Shown here in pieces: positions 17,834-28,552 of a stretch of 64,000 nucleotides of DNA (its first letter is position 1; each line of letters opens with the position of its first letter). The notes beneath the pieces were generated by a model. It saw only the letters and a list, made by a program, of their open reading frames with translations, had not been told where the DNA came from and did not search any database. Source of the stretch: Terribacillus saccharophilus (GTDB taxonomy: Bacteria; Bacillota; Bacilli; Bacillales; Amphibacillaceae); assembly GCF_002272745.1 (NCBI RefSeq), contig NZ_NPBD01000018.1:1-64000 (forward strand), read 5' to 3'. The position numbers and the translations under genes were made by a program.

Positions 17834-17926
17834 TGGAGGAGGAAGAGGGATTCGAACCCCCGCGAGCCGCTAAGCCCCTGTCGGTTTTCAAGACCGATCC
17901 CTTCAGCCAAACTTGGGTATTCCTCC
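17834..17926 (-). tRNA. tRNA-Ser(UGA)
   Basis: A class II tRNA of 93 nt including encoded CCA, on the minus strand. Acceptor GGAGGAA pairs with TTCCTCC. The anticodon loop CTTGAAA gives UGA, a long variable arm is present (GCTTAGCGGC), and the T-arm is GGGGG-TTCGAAT-CCCTC. It closely resembles B. subtilis tRNA-Ser(UGA), except that the discriminator base reads T instead of G. Confidence 0.95.
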
Positions 17927-17992
17927 GTAAGACAAGTACTAATATATCATGTAGTATATCCATATGTCAACAAAATATTAAAAAAAGGTGAA

Positions 17993-18073
17993 GGAGGAGA
18001 AATTCCAACCCTTGAACGAGCCACTGTCGGTTTTCGAGACCGATTCTTTCAGCTCGATCTAGGGTACCCCTCC
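17993..18073 (-). pseudogene. Decayed tRNA-Ser-like gene with CGA anticodon
   Basis: About 65 bases upstream of the intact tRNA-Ser is a second serine tRNA-like copy on the same strand. Acceptor GGAGGGG pairs with CTCCTCC, and the anticodon arm CGGT-CTCGAAA-ACCG is intact, giving CGA. But the D-stem is broken (CCC against AGA), the T-loop reads TTGGAAT instead of TTCGAAT, the T-stem is largely mispaired and no CCA follows. It looks like a duplicated tRNA that is degenerating; function cannot be excluded. Confidence 0.7.
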
Positions 18074-18130
18074 ATGCGCTTTTGTATCCAAAAGCTATCT
18101 CACCATATTTTCAAGTCTACTGTCAACCCT

Positions 18131-19405
18131 TTAGCGGATTTCAGTCTTACCGCCCATGTAAGGTACCAATACTTCTGGAACCTTCACGGAACCATCAGCC
18201 TGCTGGTAATTCTCCAGGATAGCAGCAACTGTACGGCCTAGTGCCAATCCAGATCCATTCAATGTATGAACAAATTCCGGTTTGCTCTTCTCATCGCGTC
18301 TAAAACGAATGCCAGCACGACGCGCTTGGAAGTCCTCGAAGTTGGATACAGAAGAGATTTCACGATACGTACCGCTGCTTGGAAGCCAAACTTCCAGGTC
18401 GTATTTTTTCGCAGCTGTGAAACCAAGATCGCCTGTACACATGCTCATGACACGGTATGGCAGACCTAGCAGCTGCAATACTTTCTCTGCATGTCCCGTG
18501 ATTTCTTCCAGAACGTTATAGGAATCCTCAGGCTTAACAAACTGTACAAGCTCTACTTTGTTGAACTGATGCTGGCGAATCAGACCGCGTGTATCCCGGC
18601 CGGCAGACCCAGCTTCAGAACGGAAGGAAGCACTGAAAGCTGCGAATCTCTGTGGCAGCTGATCGCCTTTCAAGATTTCTTCGCGATAGTAATTCGTTAC
18701 AGGAACCTCTGCTGTAGGCACGAGGAAATAATCCCAGCCCTCAACCTTAAAGGCATCTTCTTCAAATTTTGGCAGCTGGCCAGTTCCTGTCATGCTTGTT
18801 CTGTTCACCATGTATGGCGGAAGCATTTCCTGATACCCGTGCTCATCGGAATGCAAATCCATCATGAAGTTAATCAATGCACGCTCCAAGCGGGCACCTA
18901 ATCCTTTGTAGAATACAAAACGGCTTCCTGTTACTTTAGCAGCTCGTTCGAAGTCTAGTATGCTTAAGTCTGTTGCAATATCCCAATGGGCTTTTTCTTC
19001 AAAATCCTTTTGCTGCACTTCTCCCCATTTGCGTGCTTCTACATTATCGTCCTCGGATTCGCCGACAGGGACGCTCTCATGCGGAATATTTGGGATAGAG
19101 AGTAATAGCGTATCAAGCTCACTTTCGACATCTCGAAGCTCCTCGTCGTATGCTTTAATTTGGTCGCCTACTTCGCGCATTTCTTTGATTTGAGCATCAG
19201 CATCTTGTTTCTCTTTTTTAAGAACAGCAATCTGCTTGGATACCTCATTACGCTTTGCTTTCAGTTCTTCTGTACCATTGATCAGTTTGCGGCGACGGTC
19301 ATCCAAATCCCCGAATTTATCTAGATCAGTTAAATCTTCACCGCGATTCTGCAGCTTCTGTTTTACTTCTTCAAAGTTTGAACGTAGAAATTTCATATCC
19401 AGCAT
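18131..19405 (-). CDS. serS: Seryl-tRNA synthetase
   Basis: A class II synthetase of 424 residues: an N-terminal coiled-coil arm (about 30-100, the [15 protein letters not shown] region) that grips the long variable arm of tRNA-Ser, then the catalytic core with motif 2 ([21 protein letters not shown]) and motif 3 ([16 protein letters not shown]). The ATG at 19405 has an AAGGAGG site and begins [15 protein letters not shown], the family start; the longer open frame above it is T-box leader RNA. Expression is therefore set by uncharged tRNA-Ser. Confidence 0.97.
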   Translation of the reverse strand: MLDMKFLRSNFEEVKQKLQNRGEDLTDLDKFGDLDDRRRKLINGTEELKAKRNEVSKQIAVLKKEKQDADAQIKEMREVGDQIKAYDEELRDVESELDTLLLSIPNIPHESVPVGESEDDNVEARKWGEVQQKDFEEKAHWDIATDLSILDFERAAKVTGSRFVFYKGLGARLERALINFMMDLHSDEHGYQEMLPPYMVNRTSMTGTGQLPKFEEDAFKVEGWDYFLVPTAEVPVTNYYREEILKGDQLPQRFAAFSASFRSEAGSAGRDTRGLIRQHQFNKVELVQFVKPEDSYNVLEEITGHAEKVLQLLGLPYRVMSMCTGDLGFTAAKKYDLEVWLPSSGTYREISSVSNFEDFQARRAGIRFRRDEKSKPEFVHTLNGSGLALGRTVAAILENYQQADGSVKVPEVLVPYMGGKTEIR

Positions 19406-19429
19406 ATGTGCTTCCTCCTTTTTTCTTGA

Positions 19430-19665
19430 ACAAAAAAACATCCCATCCCTATAGAAAAAGGGACGAGATGTTTCACCCGCGATACCACCCTGGTTGAAGA
19501 CAAAGAAGTCTTCCGGCTCGGCAAGGTAACGGTTTGTACCGGGTATGTTTCCATACCATTCCAGGATGGATTCACCTACAGCGCTGCATCGATTTTCACC
19601 AGCCATCGACTCTCTTAAAGCATGCTGTAAGTTACTAGTTCCTATCATCACGTTGTTGTTATTCT
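19430..19665 (-). promoter_or_regulatory. T-box leader of serS
   Basis: The minus-strand leader carries the 14-base T-box AGGGTGGTATCGCGGG (19476-19491) that pairs with the tRNA acceptor end. It is followed by a long terminator stem (ACATCTCGTCCC with its complement, T-run at 19431-19437). A stem I region with an AGAGAG-type element lies further upstream. A UCC in GAATCCATC (about 19565) is a candidate serine specifier. Uncharged tRNA-Ser would favour the antiterminator. Confidence 0.88.
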
Positions 19666-19671
19666 TCCTAA

Positions 19672-19700
19672 AGAATAGCTAATTTCAGGTAATTATGCAA
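19672..19700 (-). promoter_or_regulatory. SigA promoter of the serS T-box transcript
   Basis: On the minus strand: -35 TTGCAT (19695-19700), a 17-base spacer and -10 TATTCT (19672-19677), placing the start near 19665. Confidence 0.6.
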
Positions 19701-19756
19701 GTATGATATGCAATTCCAGCTCTAGCTTCTACATACTAAAGGGATTTTATACAAGA

Positions 19757-19789
19757 AAACCGGAAAAGACTGAGTCTTTTCCGGTTTTG
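19757..19789. terminator. Terminator downstream of dacA
   Basis: A 15-bp perfect stem (AAAACCGGAAAAGAC and complement) has a three-base loop. The T-run on the minus strand, TTTTCTTG, is short. It ends dacA transcription before the serS promoter. Confidence 0.8.
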
Positions 19790-19825
19790 TAGGTTTTGGC
19801 TTGATGTTGTCTTGCTACAGAAACC

Positions 19826-19906
19826 AGAAACTTCGCCATAAGCGATAAGTCCCTGCGGAAGGAAGAACACCTTCCTCCGGGCTTTCTCACTTATTCCTCC
19901 GTTTCT
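19826..19906. repeat. 81-bp imperfect palindromic element
   Basis: AGAAAC (19826) and GTTTCT (19906 end) enclose two nested imperfect inverted repeats: ATAAGCGATAAGTCCC with its partner GGGCTTTCTCACTTAT (12 of 16 matching), and CGGAAGGAAG with CTTCCTCCG around a five-base loop. It occupies the gap where B. subtilis has pdxST. Small palindromic intergenic repeats of this look occur in bacilli, but only this copy is in the window. Confidence 0.5.
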
Positions 19907-19931
19907 AAGCGTTCTTTTCTGCTTTTATTAA

Positions 19932-21260
19932 TTAAAACCAGCCTTTAACAGTATCAGTAACACTAGTAAAAATACCTGCGAAGAAATCACCGATTGCGCC
20001 TAGGGAGAGCATGAACCAGTTTGATTTTTCTACATCTTCAGATGCTACAACGTCAACAGTATAGGAGCCTCCGTTGATGTTGCCTTGGTCATCTCCGTCA
20101 TAGACGAGTGTCGCAGTTCCGACTTTGTCGCCTTTTTTCACTGGAGCAACCAGTTCGCCATCTGCATCCAGCTTGTCCTTGTCGACTTTGTATTCCAAGT
20201 GGTATTTATCTTCTTCGCCATTCTTTACAGAAGTGGTAACTGCATCTTTTGTTGATATGGCTACACTATCTTCTTTTCCTTTTGCAACTGGTACAGAAGC
20301 ATGGTCCTTGATTTCTGTTCCTGCTTTGTAAAGTTCAGCCTGCTCAAATTGATTGAAGCCGTAATCAAGCAGTTTTGCTGTTTCCTGGAAGCGTGCTTCT
20401 TCACTAGCTGACTTCATGATAACAGTTATATAACGCTGTCCATCACGTTCAGCCGTACCTGTGAAGCAGTAGCCTGCTACGTCTGTATGACCTGTTTTTA
20501 AACCATCCATACCTTCATAGCCATATGCTTCTAAGTATCCAGGCATGTTTGGTAGCATCCAGTTCCAGTTCGTGATTTGTTTACCGTCGAAATCTGTTTG
20601 CGTAACGCTGGAAACCTCGAGTGCTTCTGGGTGATCCTTGATCAAGTTATATGCCAAGATACCAGTAGACTTTGCAGTCATCAGGTTTTCGTCGTTGACA
20701 TTCGTTCCCTCTGCTCGGTTATCACCTAAGTCAGAGTTGGAAAGACCGGAAGAGTTAACGAATTTATAATCCTTCATACCGATTTCTTCAGCTTTTTCAT
20801 TCATCATTTTGACGAATTCCGTCTCACTGCCGCCTACAAGCTCTGCAAGTACTATCGTTGCGGCATTATCGGAATTAATGGCCATACCGTTATAAAGATC
20901 GCGAACCGTATAATCCTTGTTCTGCGTGAGTCCTGTACCGGAAAAATCCGTATTAGAAGAAATGCTGTACGCATAGTCACTTACTTGTGTTGTCGTATCC
21001 CAGGAGATATCCCCTGCTGCAATTGCATCCAAGATGAGATATTCGGACATCATCTTCGTCATACTTGCTGGAGGTAAAGTGAGATCTGCCTGCTTCGCAT
21101 ATAATATTTCACCAGAGTTGGCGTCTATTAGAATTGCGGATTCCGCTTCAATATCCAAGCCTTCCGCAGCTTGTGTGTCTAGTGGCTTCGCTAGAAAAGT
21201 GTTAAACGTAATCAGCATCGCGAGCAAACCGATCATCGATGCTTTCAAAAGATGTTTCAA
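19932..21260 (-). CDS. dacA: D-alanyl-D-alanine carboxypeptidase DacA (PBP5)
   Basis: A low-molecular-weight penicillin-binding protein of 442 residues from the chosen start. A signal peptide is cleaved near Ala31-Ala32 (DTQAAEG). Catalytic motifs are SMTK (Ser66, Lys69), SDN (130-132) and KTG (255-257). A C-terminal beta domain and an amphipathic membrane-anchor helix (about 425-442) follow. It trims the terminal D-Ala from peptidoglycan stem peptides. The TTG at 21260 is preferred to an upstream ATG (21302), which has almost no ribosome-site spacing; the resulting length matches B. subtilis DacA (443). Confidence 0.94.
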   Translation of the reverse strand: MKHLLKASMIGLLAMLITFNTFLAKPLDTQAAEGLDIEAESAILIDANSGEILYAKQADLTLPPASMTKMMSEYLILDAIAAGDISWDTTTQVSDYAYSISSNTDFSGTGLTQNKDYTVRDLYNGMAINSDNAATIVLAELVGGSETEFVKMMNEKAEEIGMKDYKFVNSSGLSNSDLGDNRAEGTNVNDENLMTAKSTGILAYNLIKDHPEALEVSSVTQTDFDGKQITNWNWMLPNMPGYLEAYGYEGMDGLKTGHTDVAGYCFTGTAERDGQRYITVIMKSASEEARFQETAKLLDYGFNQFEQAELYKAGTEIKDHASVPVAKGKEDSVAISTKDAVTTSVKNGEEDKYHLEYKVDKDKLDADGELVAPVKKGDKVGTATLVYDGDDQGNINGGSYTVDVVASEDVEKSNWFMLSLGAIGDFFAGIFTSVTDTVKGWF

Positions 21261-21367
21261 AGTCTTCCTACCTCCACAAAAAATAGAATCGTTACTGTGC
21301 ATCCCCGCTATTTTACCATAGACGATAGGTAGAGGGGAACGTACTTTGTACCGATTCTACATTTTGT

Positions 21368-22048
21368 TCACAGGTCTGGAATACACCAGTCAATTGGCTC
21401 TAATCCATTATTTTCTAATATCTCGTTTGTCTTAGAAAATGGCTTGCTTCCGAAGAATCCGCGCCTTGCTGATAAAGGACTTGGATGGACAGAAGTAAGT
21501 GTATAGTGCTTCTCCGTATTAATCAGCTTCTGTTTCTCCTGAGCATGCTTCCCCCAAAGAATGAATACAACGGGATCTTGCTTCTCATTCAATGATTCAA
21601 TGACACGGTCCGTGAAGTGCTCCCAGCCTTTGCCTCGGTGAGATGCTGCCTGATGTGCTTCTACGGTCAAAGCTGTATTCAAAAGCAGCACGCCTTGTTC
21701 CGCCCAACGCTTCAAATAACCATGTGTCGGAATCGGGCAGCCGATATCATCTGCCAGCTCTTTGTAGATATTTACAAGTGATCTCGGAATAGCCACCTCG
21801 GGCTGCACTGAGAAACTAAGACCATGTGCCTGATTTGGTCCATGATATGGATCTTGTCCTAATATGACCACCTTCGTGTTCGCAAATGATGTTACTTGCA
21901 ATGCTTCATAAATGTGGTGCATCTCCGGATAGATTGTCCGCTCCTGATATGCTTCTTTTAAAAAGCCTCGCAGCTCCTTATAATAGTCTTTTTCAAATTC
22001 ACTCTGCAGGATATCCTGCCAGTCATTATCAATTAGTTGTTTAGCCAT
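21368..22048 (-). CDS. ung: Uracil-DNA glycosylase
   Basis: A family 1 uracil-DNA glycosylase of 226 residues. GQDPYH (64-69) contains the catalytic Asp66 and HPSPLS (188-193) the catalytic His188, followed by the leucine/arginine intercalation loop [10 protein letters not shown]. It removes uracil from DNA to start base-excision repair. The ATG at 22048 follows GGAGGTGG by six bases; a longer in-frame start at 22111 lacks a site. It lies between dacA and the TRAP operon, not its usual place in B. subtilis. Confidence 0.96.
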   Translation of the reverse strand: MAKQLIDNDWQDILQSEFEKDYYKELRGFLKEAYQERTIYPEMHHIYEALQVTSFANTKVVILGQDPYHGPNQAHGLSFSVQPEVAIPRSLVNIYKELADDIGCPIPTHGYLKRWAEQGVLLLNTALTVEAHQAASHRGKGWEHFTDRVIESLNEKQDPVVFILWGKHAQEKQKLINTEKHYTLTSVHPSPLSARRGFFGSKPFSKTNEILENNGLEPIDWCIPDL

Positions 22049-22098
22049 ACCACTCCACCTCCAGGACATTGTATCAGACCTATACCCTTTATGAATAA

Positions 22099-22135
22099 CG
22101 AAAAAAGCCACCCTTATGAAAAGGGCAGCTTCTAA
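22099..22135 (-). terminator. Terminator of the TAXI-TRAP operon
   Basis: On the minus strand AGCTGCCCTT pairs with AAGGGTGGCT (one mismatch) around TTCAT and is followed by six T. Confidence 0.75.
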
Positions 22136-22136
22136 A

Positions 22137-24233
22137 TCAGCTTGTAACCGGCTGATTCATTTCAGATCTTTTATACATGTATTGGAATGCGATTAGGGCA
22201 GCGAAAACAATGATACCCGCAATACTGAACCAGACTCCAGGATAGATTAAAGCAAGACCAGCAGCCAGTGCCACAAGACGCTCTGGCCAGTACAGTCTGC
22301 GGAACCAATAGCCGATCATTCCAGCTCCAATGGCAATCATCCCTAAGAAGGCTGTAACGAATATCCAAGCCACTTGCAGATAATTGCTTGTGCCAACCAG
22401 CAGCAGTTCCGGAGCAAATACGAACATATATGGAATGATGAAAGCCGCGATTGCCAGCTTCGTCGATATGACCCCTGTTGCAATTGGCCGGCCTCCCGAC
22501 ATACCAGCTGCTGCAAATGCAGCCAAAGCAACTGGAGGCGTAATATCAGCCATGATACCGAAATAAAAAACAAACATATGCGCTTGCAGATCACTGATTC
22601 CAAGCAATATGATTGCTGGTGCTGCAATCGTCGATGTGATGATATAGTTAGCGGTCGTCGGCGCACCCATACCAAGAATAAGGGATGCAATCATCGTAAA
22701 GAACAACGTCCAAAACAATTGTTCATTTGCAAGTCCTACCAAGCTGTTAGCAAGGCTCAGACCAAGCCCTGTTTTGGTAACTACTGCGACGATGATTCCT
22801 GCTGCTGCAGTTGCTGCAATTACAGCAAGGGCAGTCCTTGCACCGTCTACCAATGCTTCAATCGTCTCTAAGAAGTTACGGTCGAAGAAATAGCTGACGA
22901 TTACCGTAGCGATGGCTGCAATAATCAATCCATTTTGAATGGACATACTGCCAGTTACTCCGCTGTAAATCAAATATGCAACCAGTACAACTCCGAATAC
23001 AATTGGGTACAGATGACGGTAAACTTCCTTTCTGATTAACGCCACAAGCACACACGTGACGATTCCATATAATGCCGCTCGCATGATGCTGAGCCCGGAG
23101 CTCAAATAAAACACCATAGCAATTATGGGAAGCAGCAGATACAGTTTGCTAAGAACTTCCTTCTTGTTCGGAAGTTCTTCTTTTTTGAGACCTCTCAATC
23201 CAGTTCGCTTCGCTTCAAAATGGGTCATGATCCAAATGCCGGCAAAATAAAGTATAGCTGGAATGATAGCTGCTTTGGCAATAGTCCAGTAGCTAACCCC
23301 GATGAATTCAACCATCAGGAAGGCAGCTGCTCCCATGACTGGCGGCATAATTTGACCTCCGGTAGAAGATGACGCCTCTACAGCTCCTGCGAAATTCTTA
23401 GAATAGCCAAGTCTCTTCATCATTGGAATGGTGAATGATCCTGATGTCACCACGTTGGCTACTGAGCTGCCGCTTACTGTTCCTTGCAGCGCACTGGAGA
23501 AAATGGCTACTTTCGCTGGGCCTCCAATTCTCCTTCCGGCAACTAGCAAAGCAAGATCATTAAAATACTGCCCGACTCCTGTCTTTACCAAAAAGGCACC
23601 GAACAGAAGGAATAAGAAAATGTACGTAGCCGAAACACCAATTGGTGTACCTAGCATACCTTCTGTCGTAAAGAACAGCGAGTATACGAGTGTATCCAAA
23701 TCCACACCAGGATGGACGATGAAATCAGGCAACTGACGGCCCCAGTAAGCGTATGCCATAAATAGAATGGCAATAATGACAATCGGCAGTCCGACAGTAC
23801 GTCTTGTCGCTTCCAAAACGAGAAGAACAGCTATAGATCCCGTAATGAAATCCATGGTCGTCATCTGTCCACCTTGGGCAATGATATTGTCATACATCAC
23901 CGGCCAATAAGCACCGATATAAAAACCGAGTGCAGCTAATAGATAATCATACCAGGCAATCCTTTTCTCTTTGCTTTTCCGGTTAACCGGGAACAACAGA
24001 TAAATCAGGACTAGACCGAATCCTAAATGGATGGATCGGTGAATCTGGGTAGGTACATTTCCGAAAGTAGCGGTATACAGCTGGTATAAGGAAAATGCGA
24101 GCAAAAGGAAAAAGACGATGGCACCCATGATGCCTGCAAGTTTCCTGAAATTCGATTCACTATCGTATTTCTCAATCAGCTGCTGTTGTTCCTGTTCCGA
24201 CAATATGTCTAGCTTCATAGCTTTTTCATTCAT
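22137..24233 (-). CDS. TRAP transporter fused permease (4TM/12TM, TAXI type)
   Basis: A 698-residue membrane protein: a soluble N-terminus, DctQ-like helices (about 35-130), then a DctM-like large permease (about 135-640) with the family signatures [20 protein letters not shown] and [14 protein letters not shown], and more helices at the end. Fused permeases of this kind pair with TAXI solute receptors and use an ion gradient to import organic acids such as glutamate or C4-dicarboxylates. The ligand here is unknown. It overlaps the DUF1850 gene by four bases (ATGA) and is the last gene of the operon. Confidence 0.94.
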   Translation of the reverse strand: MNEKAMKLDILSEQEQQQLIEKYDSESNFRKLAGIMGAIVFFLLLAFSLYQLYTATFGNVPTQIHRSIHLGFGLVLIYLLFPVNRKSKEKRIAWYDYLLAALGFYIGAYWPVMYDNIIAQGGQMTTMDFITGSIAVLLVLEATRRTVGLPIVIIAILFMAYAYWGRQLPDFIVHPGVDLDTLVYSLFFTTEGMLGTPIGVSATYIFLFLLFGAFLVKTGVGQYFNDLALLVAGRRIGGPAKVAIFSSALQGTVSGSSVANVVTSGSFTIPMMKRLGYSKNFAGAVEASSSTGGQIMPPVMGAAAFLMVEFIGVSYWTIAKAAIIPAILYFAGIWIMTHFEAKRTGLRGLKKEELPNKKEVLSKLYLLLPIIAMVFYLSSGLSIMRAALYGIVTCVLVALIRKEVYRHLYPIVFGVVLVAYLIYSGVTGSMSIQNGLIIAAIATVIVSYFFDRNFLETIEALVDGARTALAVIAATAAAGIIVAVVTKTGLGLSLANSLVGLANEQLFWTLFFTMIASLILGMGAPTTANYIITSTIAAPAIILLGISDLQAHMFVFYFGIMADITPPVALAAFAAAGMSGGRPIATGVISTKLAIAAFIIPYMFVFAPELLLVGTSNYLQVAWIFVTAFLGMIAIGAGMIGYWFRRLYWPERLVALAAGLALIYPGVWFSIAGIIVFAALIAFQYMYKRSEMNQPVTS

Positions 24234-24739
24234 TCAAGCAGCTCTCCTTTCCATAAGTTCCATAAACTCGTGTATTCTGCTTGGATTTTAATGGAGACAC
24301 CTGGTCCGATGTTATCTTGGAGAGAATAGCTATGCTTCTGATAGACCAGCTGGTGATCTGCCACCACTTCTCCGATTGTCAGATTGAGGCTATCCTGATA
24401 GCCCTTCATATTCCGTATATAATATTTTCCATCCTTCATCTCGAATGTTTCACCGGGCTTTGCATTTGCTGGCATGCCGACTGCAGTATCTTCGTAAACA
24501 AGCTGATACGGGTATAATCTTGTTTGATTGATTGTGTATTCTTCCGTCACATCAGAACGATGGATGGAATGGGTGTATCGGATACTTACATGTGCTTCAT
24601 TCTCGATCGGCAAATAAGTAAGAAGACGATTACTCTGCAAATCTTTACAGGCGAGTATATGCCGGAAGGGAACAAATATGTACAACGCAATCAGCGTCAT
24701 GACCAGAATACCGATTAAAAGAATGATGCGAAACCGCAA
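24230..24739 (-). CDS. DUF1850 protein of the TRAP operon
   Basis: A 169-residue protein with one N-terminal membrane segment (about 3-25) and an extracytoplasmic DUF1850 domain showing the conserved RYTHSIHRSDVTEEY motif. DUF1850 genes are nearly always found between TAXI receptor and fused permease genes, so an accessory role in transport is likely, but none is proven. Translation starts with TTG (24739), six bases after AGGTG. It lies downstream of a terminator-like hairpin and overlaps the permease start. Confidence 0.85.
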   Translation of the reverse strand: MRFRIILLIGILVMTLIALYIFVPFRHILACKDLQSNRLLTYLPIENEAHVSIRYTHSIHRSDVTEEYTINQTRLYPYQLVYEDTAVGMPANAKPGETFEMKDGKYYIRNMKGYQDSLNLTIGEVVADHQLVYQKHSYSLQDNIGPGVSIKIQAEYTSLWNLWKGELLE

Positions 24740-24760
24740 ATCTTTACACCTGCTTTTTGT

Positions 24761-24793
24761 AAAAAAACGCCGGTAAACAAGCTACCGGCGTTT
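24761..24793 (-). terminator. Intra-operon terminator or attenuator
   Basis: AAACGCCGGT and its complement are separated by about nine bases and followed by seven T on the minus strand. Placed between the receptor gene and the DUF1850-permease pair, it probably makes the receptor transcript more abundant than the permease transcript. Confidence 0.75.
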
Positions 24794-24803
24794 CCGTAAT
24801 ATA

Positions 24804-25811
24804 TCAGAAAGAAGGCAGTTCTACTCCTGCTTCCTCCAAATATCTCTGGGCACCTGGATGGAACGGGATACTGACACCGTCGGCAGCTGTTTCAGCTTTG
24901 ATGAACTCTGCTTTTTGATGACCAATATCTCCTGTATTCTCATACAATGCCTTTGTCATGTTATAGACAAGCTCTTCATCCATACCTTCTGTCGTGACAA
25001 GCATTGCATTGACGGATACCGTTTCTACCGGCTCTTCCAGATCATAAGTTCCTGCCTCGATCGTATAGGCCGCATAGTATGGTAATTCCTCTAATAACTG
25101 ATCGATTTTATCCTGTTCAAGGCCAACAATTGTTACCGGCGTTGTAGCTGCTAAGCTCTCGATTGCACCTGTTGGTGTACCTGCTGTGATGAATGCTGCA
25201 TCGATGTTTCCATCCTGCATTCCAGCTGTGGATTCTCCGAAATCGAGATTCTGTGCTTCCACATCATCCACTGTCATACCGTAAAGCTTGAGGATATCCT
25301 CCGCACTGGCATTTGTTCCCGAACCAGGCGCGCCAATGGAAACAGTCTTTCCTTTCAAGTCTTCCACTGTTTTAATTCCGCTTGCTTCTGTCGCTACAAT
25401 TTGGATTGTTTCTGGGTAAAGAGAGCCGATGGCACGGATGCTATCGATCGGTTTGCCATCAAACATCAGCTTTCCGTCTGTTGCATAGGCAGCGATATCA
25501 GTCTGAGTAAAAGCAACGATATCATCATTACCTTCGCTCAATGTATTCATATTCTCGACTGATGCACCAGTCGAGGTAGCTGTCGCTTTTACATCATCCA
25601 CATTGGAATTAAGAATTTCGGCAATACTTCCACCAAGCGGATAATATGTCCCCTCCGTTCCTCCTGTGAGCAACGTAATGAATTGCTGTCCGCCTTCTTC
25701 ATCATCGCCGGAATCCCCTGATCCCCCGGTTGTTCCTCCTCCGCATGCGCTGAGTATGAGTGCTAACAACGTCATAAGGACTACTGCTGAAAGTGATTTT
25801 TTCATTTTCAT
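24804..25811 (-). CDS. TAXI family TRAP solute-binding lipoprotein
   Basis: A 335-residue extracytoplasmic solute receptor. The lipobox LSACGGG anchors it at Cys22 or Cys23, and a Gly/Asp/Ser-rich linker follows. The TAXI family core has the opening LLTGGTEGTYYPLGGSIAEIL and the mid-protein KGKTVSIGAPGSGTNASAE motif. It captures the ligand and delivers it to the fused permease downstream. It is the first gene of the operon; no regulator or CcpA site was recognised in the roughly 160-base gap upstream. Confidence 0.93.
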   Translation of the reverse strand: MKMKKSLSAVVLMTLLALILSACGGGTTGGSGDSGDDEEGGQQFITLLTGGTEGTYYPLGGSIAEILNSNVDDVKATATSTGASVENMNTLSEGNDDIVAFTQTDIAAYATDGKLMFDGKPIDSIRAIGSLYPETIQIVATEASGIKTVEDLKGKTVSIGAPGSGTNASAEDILKLYGMTVDDVEAQNLDFGESTAGMQDGNIDAAFITAGTPTGAIESLAATTPVTIVGLEQDKIDQLLEELPYYAAYTIEAGTYDLEEPVETVSVNAMLVTTEGMDEELVYNMTKALYENTGDIGHQKAEFIKAETAADGVSIPFHPGAQRYLEEAGVELPSF

Positions 25812-25925
25812 TCGTTCATCTCCCCCTTGAGATTAATAATTCTCCATAACGTTAGCAAACCCTTTCCATATTTACAATATTATTTATATTGCAAAAAGTC
25901 TGTTTATTTGTTAGATTATGTACTA

Positions 25926-25960
25926 TAAAAAAGAAACGACGCCGATTTTGGCGTCGTTTC
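25926..25960 (-). terminator. guaB terminator
   Basis: AAACGACGCC and complement flank a six-base loop. The minus-strand tail is TCTTTTTTAT. Confidence 0.88.
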
Positions 25961-25973
25961 AGAATATGATTAG

Positions 25974-27473
<1,500 letters not shown>

Positions 27474-27581
27474 TTATATATGGTTAAAATACTGCTATTA
27501 AAACCTATTGTTACTTACAATACGCCAAGATGCGCGGTTTTTCAACTATATGAGCACGTAAAAATCATTGGAGGATTCTGT

Positions 27582-28538
27582 ATGCATGATGAAAACGTAT
27601 CCACCTTTCTTTCCTTCCTTGAAGCAGAGGATGCAGCTCTTTCCTTTCTGCAAAAAAGCTACCAGCATCTCGGTGTTCCTGATGCAGAGTCACAGAGCTA
27701 TCAAAATGTTTCCGCCTTCCTTGCCTATCTGGAACATGGTAAATCTTATTATTCTTATGGAAAAAATGCCCCGCTATTAATGAAGCCTGTCTTATTATTT
27801 TACGGAATGACCCATTTTATGAAGGCAAGTTTGCTGCTGACACGTCCTGCCTACCCAGAATCCACAGCAGATCTTGCACATGGTTTGTCGACTAGGAAGC
27901 GTAAGAAGCGTGACTATCAATTCAGCATGGATGAAGTATTATTCCAGCAGCGCGGCTTATTCCCGTATTTTTCACGTCATGTGTGTAAGAGAGATCTTCA
28001 TAGTGTCAAAAAGGTTTCCATGGGGGATATGTTCGGATTAGTTCCAGAACTACATGATCTTCTTTCGCTGCAGCAGGGGAAGCGTATTCTGACAGAAGTT
28101 AGCCTGAGAAAAGATGCGCTCATTCTGCCGGATTGCTTACTAGATGAGTTTCAATATACAAAACGCCGCTTTTTAGAATTCCTGGAATCTTACTCTTTTA
28201 AATTAATCGAGCAGGATCAGCTTGCAATTCAGCTTCCTGATTCGCTGTGGGAAACAGCTGGGCCGCTTTACTGCAATCCGAATAACCAACAATACTACTT
28301 TATCCGGCAGAGCTATTGGAGCAGCTTTCATGAGTGTATGGCGCATTATGCACTGCTGTATAACTTAAGCATGATTTGCCGCTATGAAGCAGAGTGGTGG
28401 ACAGATCTGCTTCATGTTAACCGGCGTAACGAATATCCGCTCATCGTCCGATTTTTGGAGATTACTGCAGAAAAATTCCCTTTATTGATTGGCTCCTACA
28501 TGCTAAAGCATTTTCAAGATATTAAAAAAGCACGCTGA
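27582..28538 (+). CDS. yaaC: YaaC-like protein
   Basis: A 318-residue soluble protein of the YaaC family, named for the gene between gyrA and guaB in B. subtilis. No enzymatic motif is visible, and the function is unknown. Recognisable blocks are YGMTHFMKASLLLTRP, LAHGLSTRKRKK and MCRYEAEWW-like (here MICRYEAEWWTDLL) near the end. The ATG at 27582 has GGAGG with seven-base spacing; a longer in-frame start at 27465 has none. It diverges from guaB, and its stop lies in a hairpin shared with the HD-GYP gene. Confidence 0.85.
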   Translation: MHDENVSTFLSFLEAEDAALSFLQKSYQHLGVPDAESQSYQNVSAFLAYLEHGKSYYSYGKNAPLLMKPVLLFYGMTHFMKASLLLTRPAYPESTADLAHGLSTRKRKKRDYQFSMDEVLFQQRGLFPYFSRHVCKRDLHSVKKVSMGDMFGLVPELHDLLSLQQGKRILTEVSLRKDALILPDCLLDEFQYTKRRFLEFLESYSFKLIEQDQLAIQLPDSLWETAGPLYCNPNNQQYYFIRQSYWSSFHECMAHYALLYNLSMICRYEAEWWTDLLHVNRRNEYPLIVRFLEITAEKFPLLIGSYMLKHFQDIKKAR

Positions 28539-28552
28539 ATAGCGTGCTTCAT
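28524..28552. terminator. Convergent terminator between yaaC and the HD-GYP gene
   Basis: GCACGCT and AGCGTGC are separated by four bases. On the minus strand a run of six T follows; the plus-strand tail is weak. Confidence 0.75.

Noticed and set aside
19406-19651. An 82-residue N-terminal extension of seryl-tRNA synthetase
   Set aside because: The sequence is the T-box leader and terminator; the family N-terminus and a strong ribosome site are at 19405.
22374-22871. A 165-codon plus-strand frame inside the TRAP permease gene
   Set aside because: A shadow of a membrane protein gene; composition is unlike any protein and no start signal is present.
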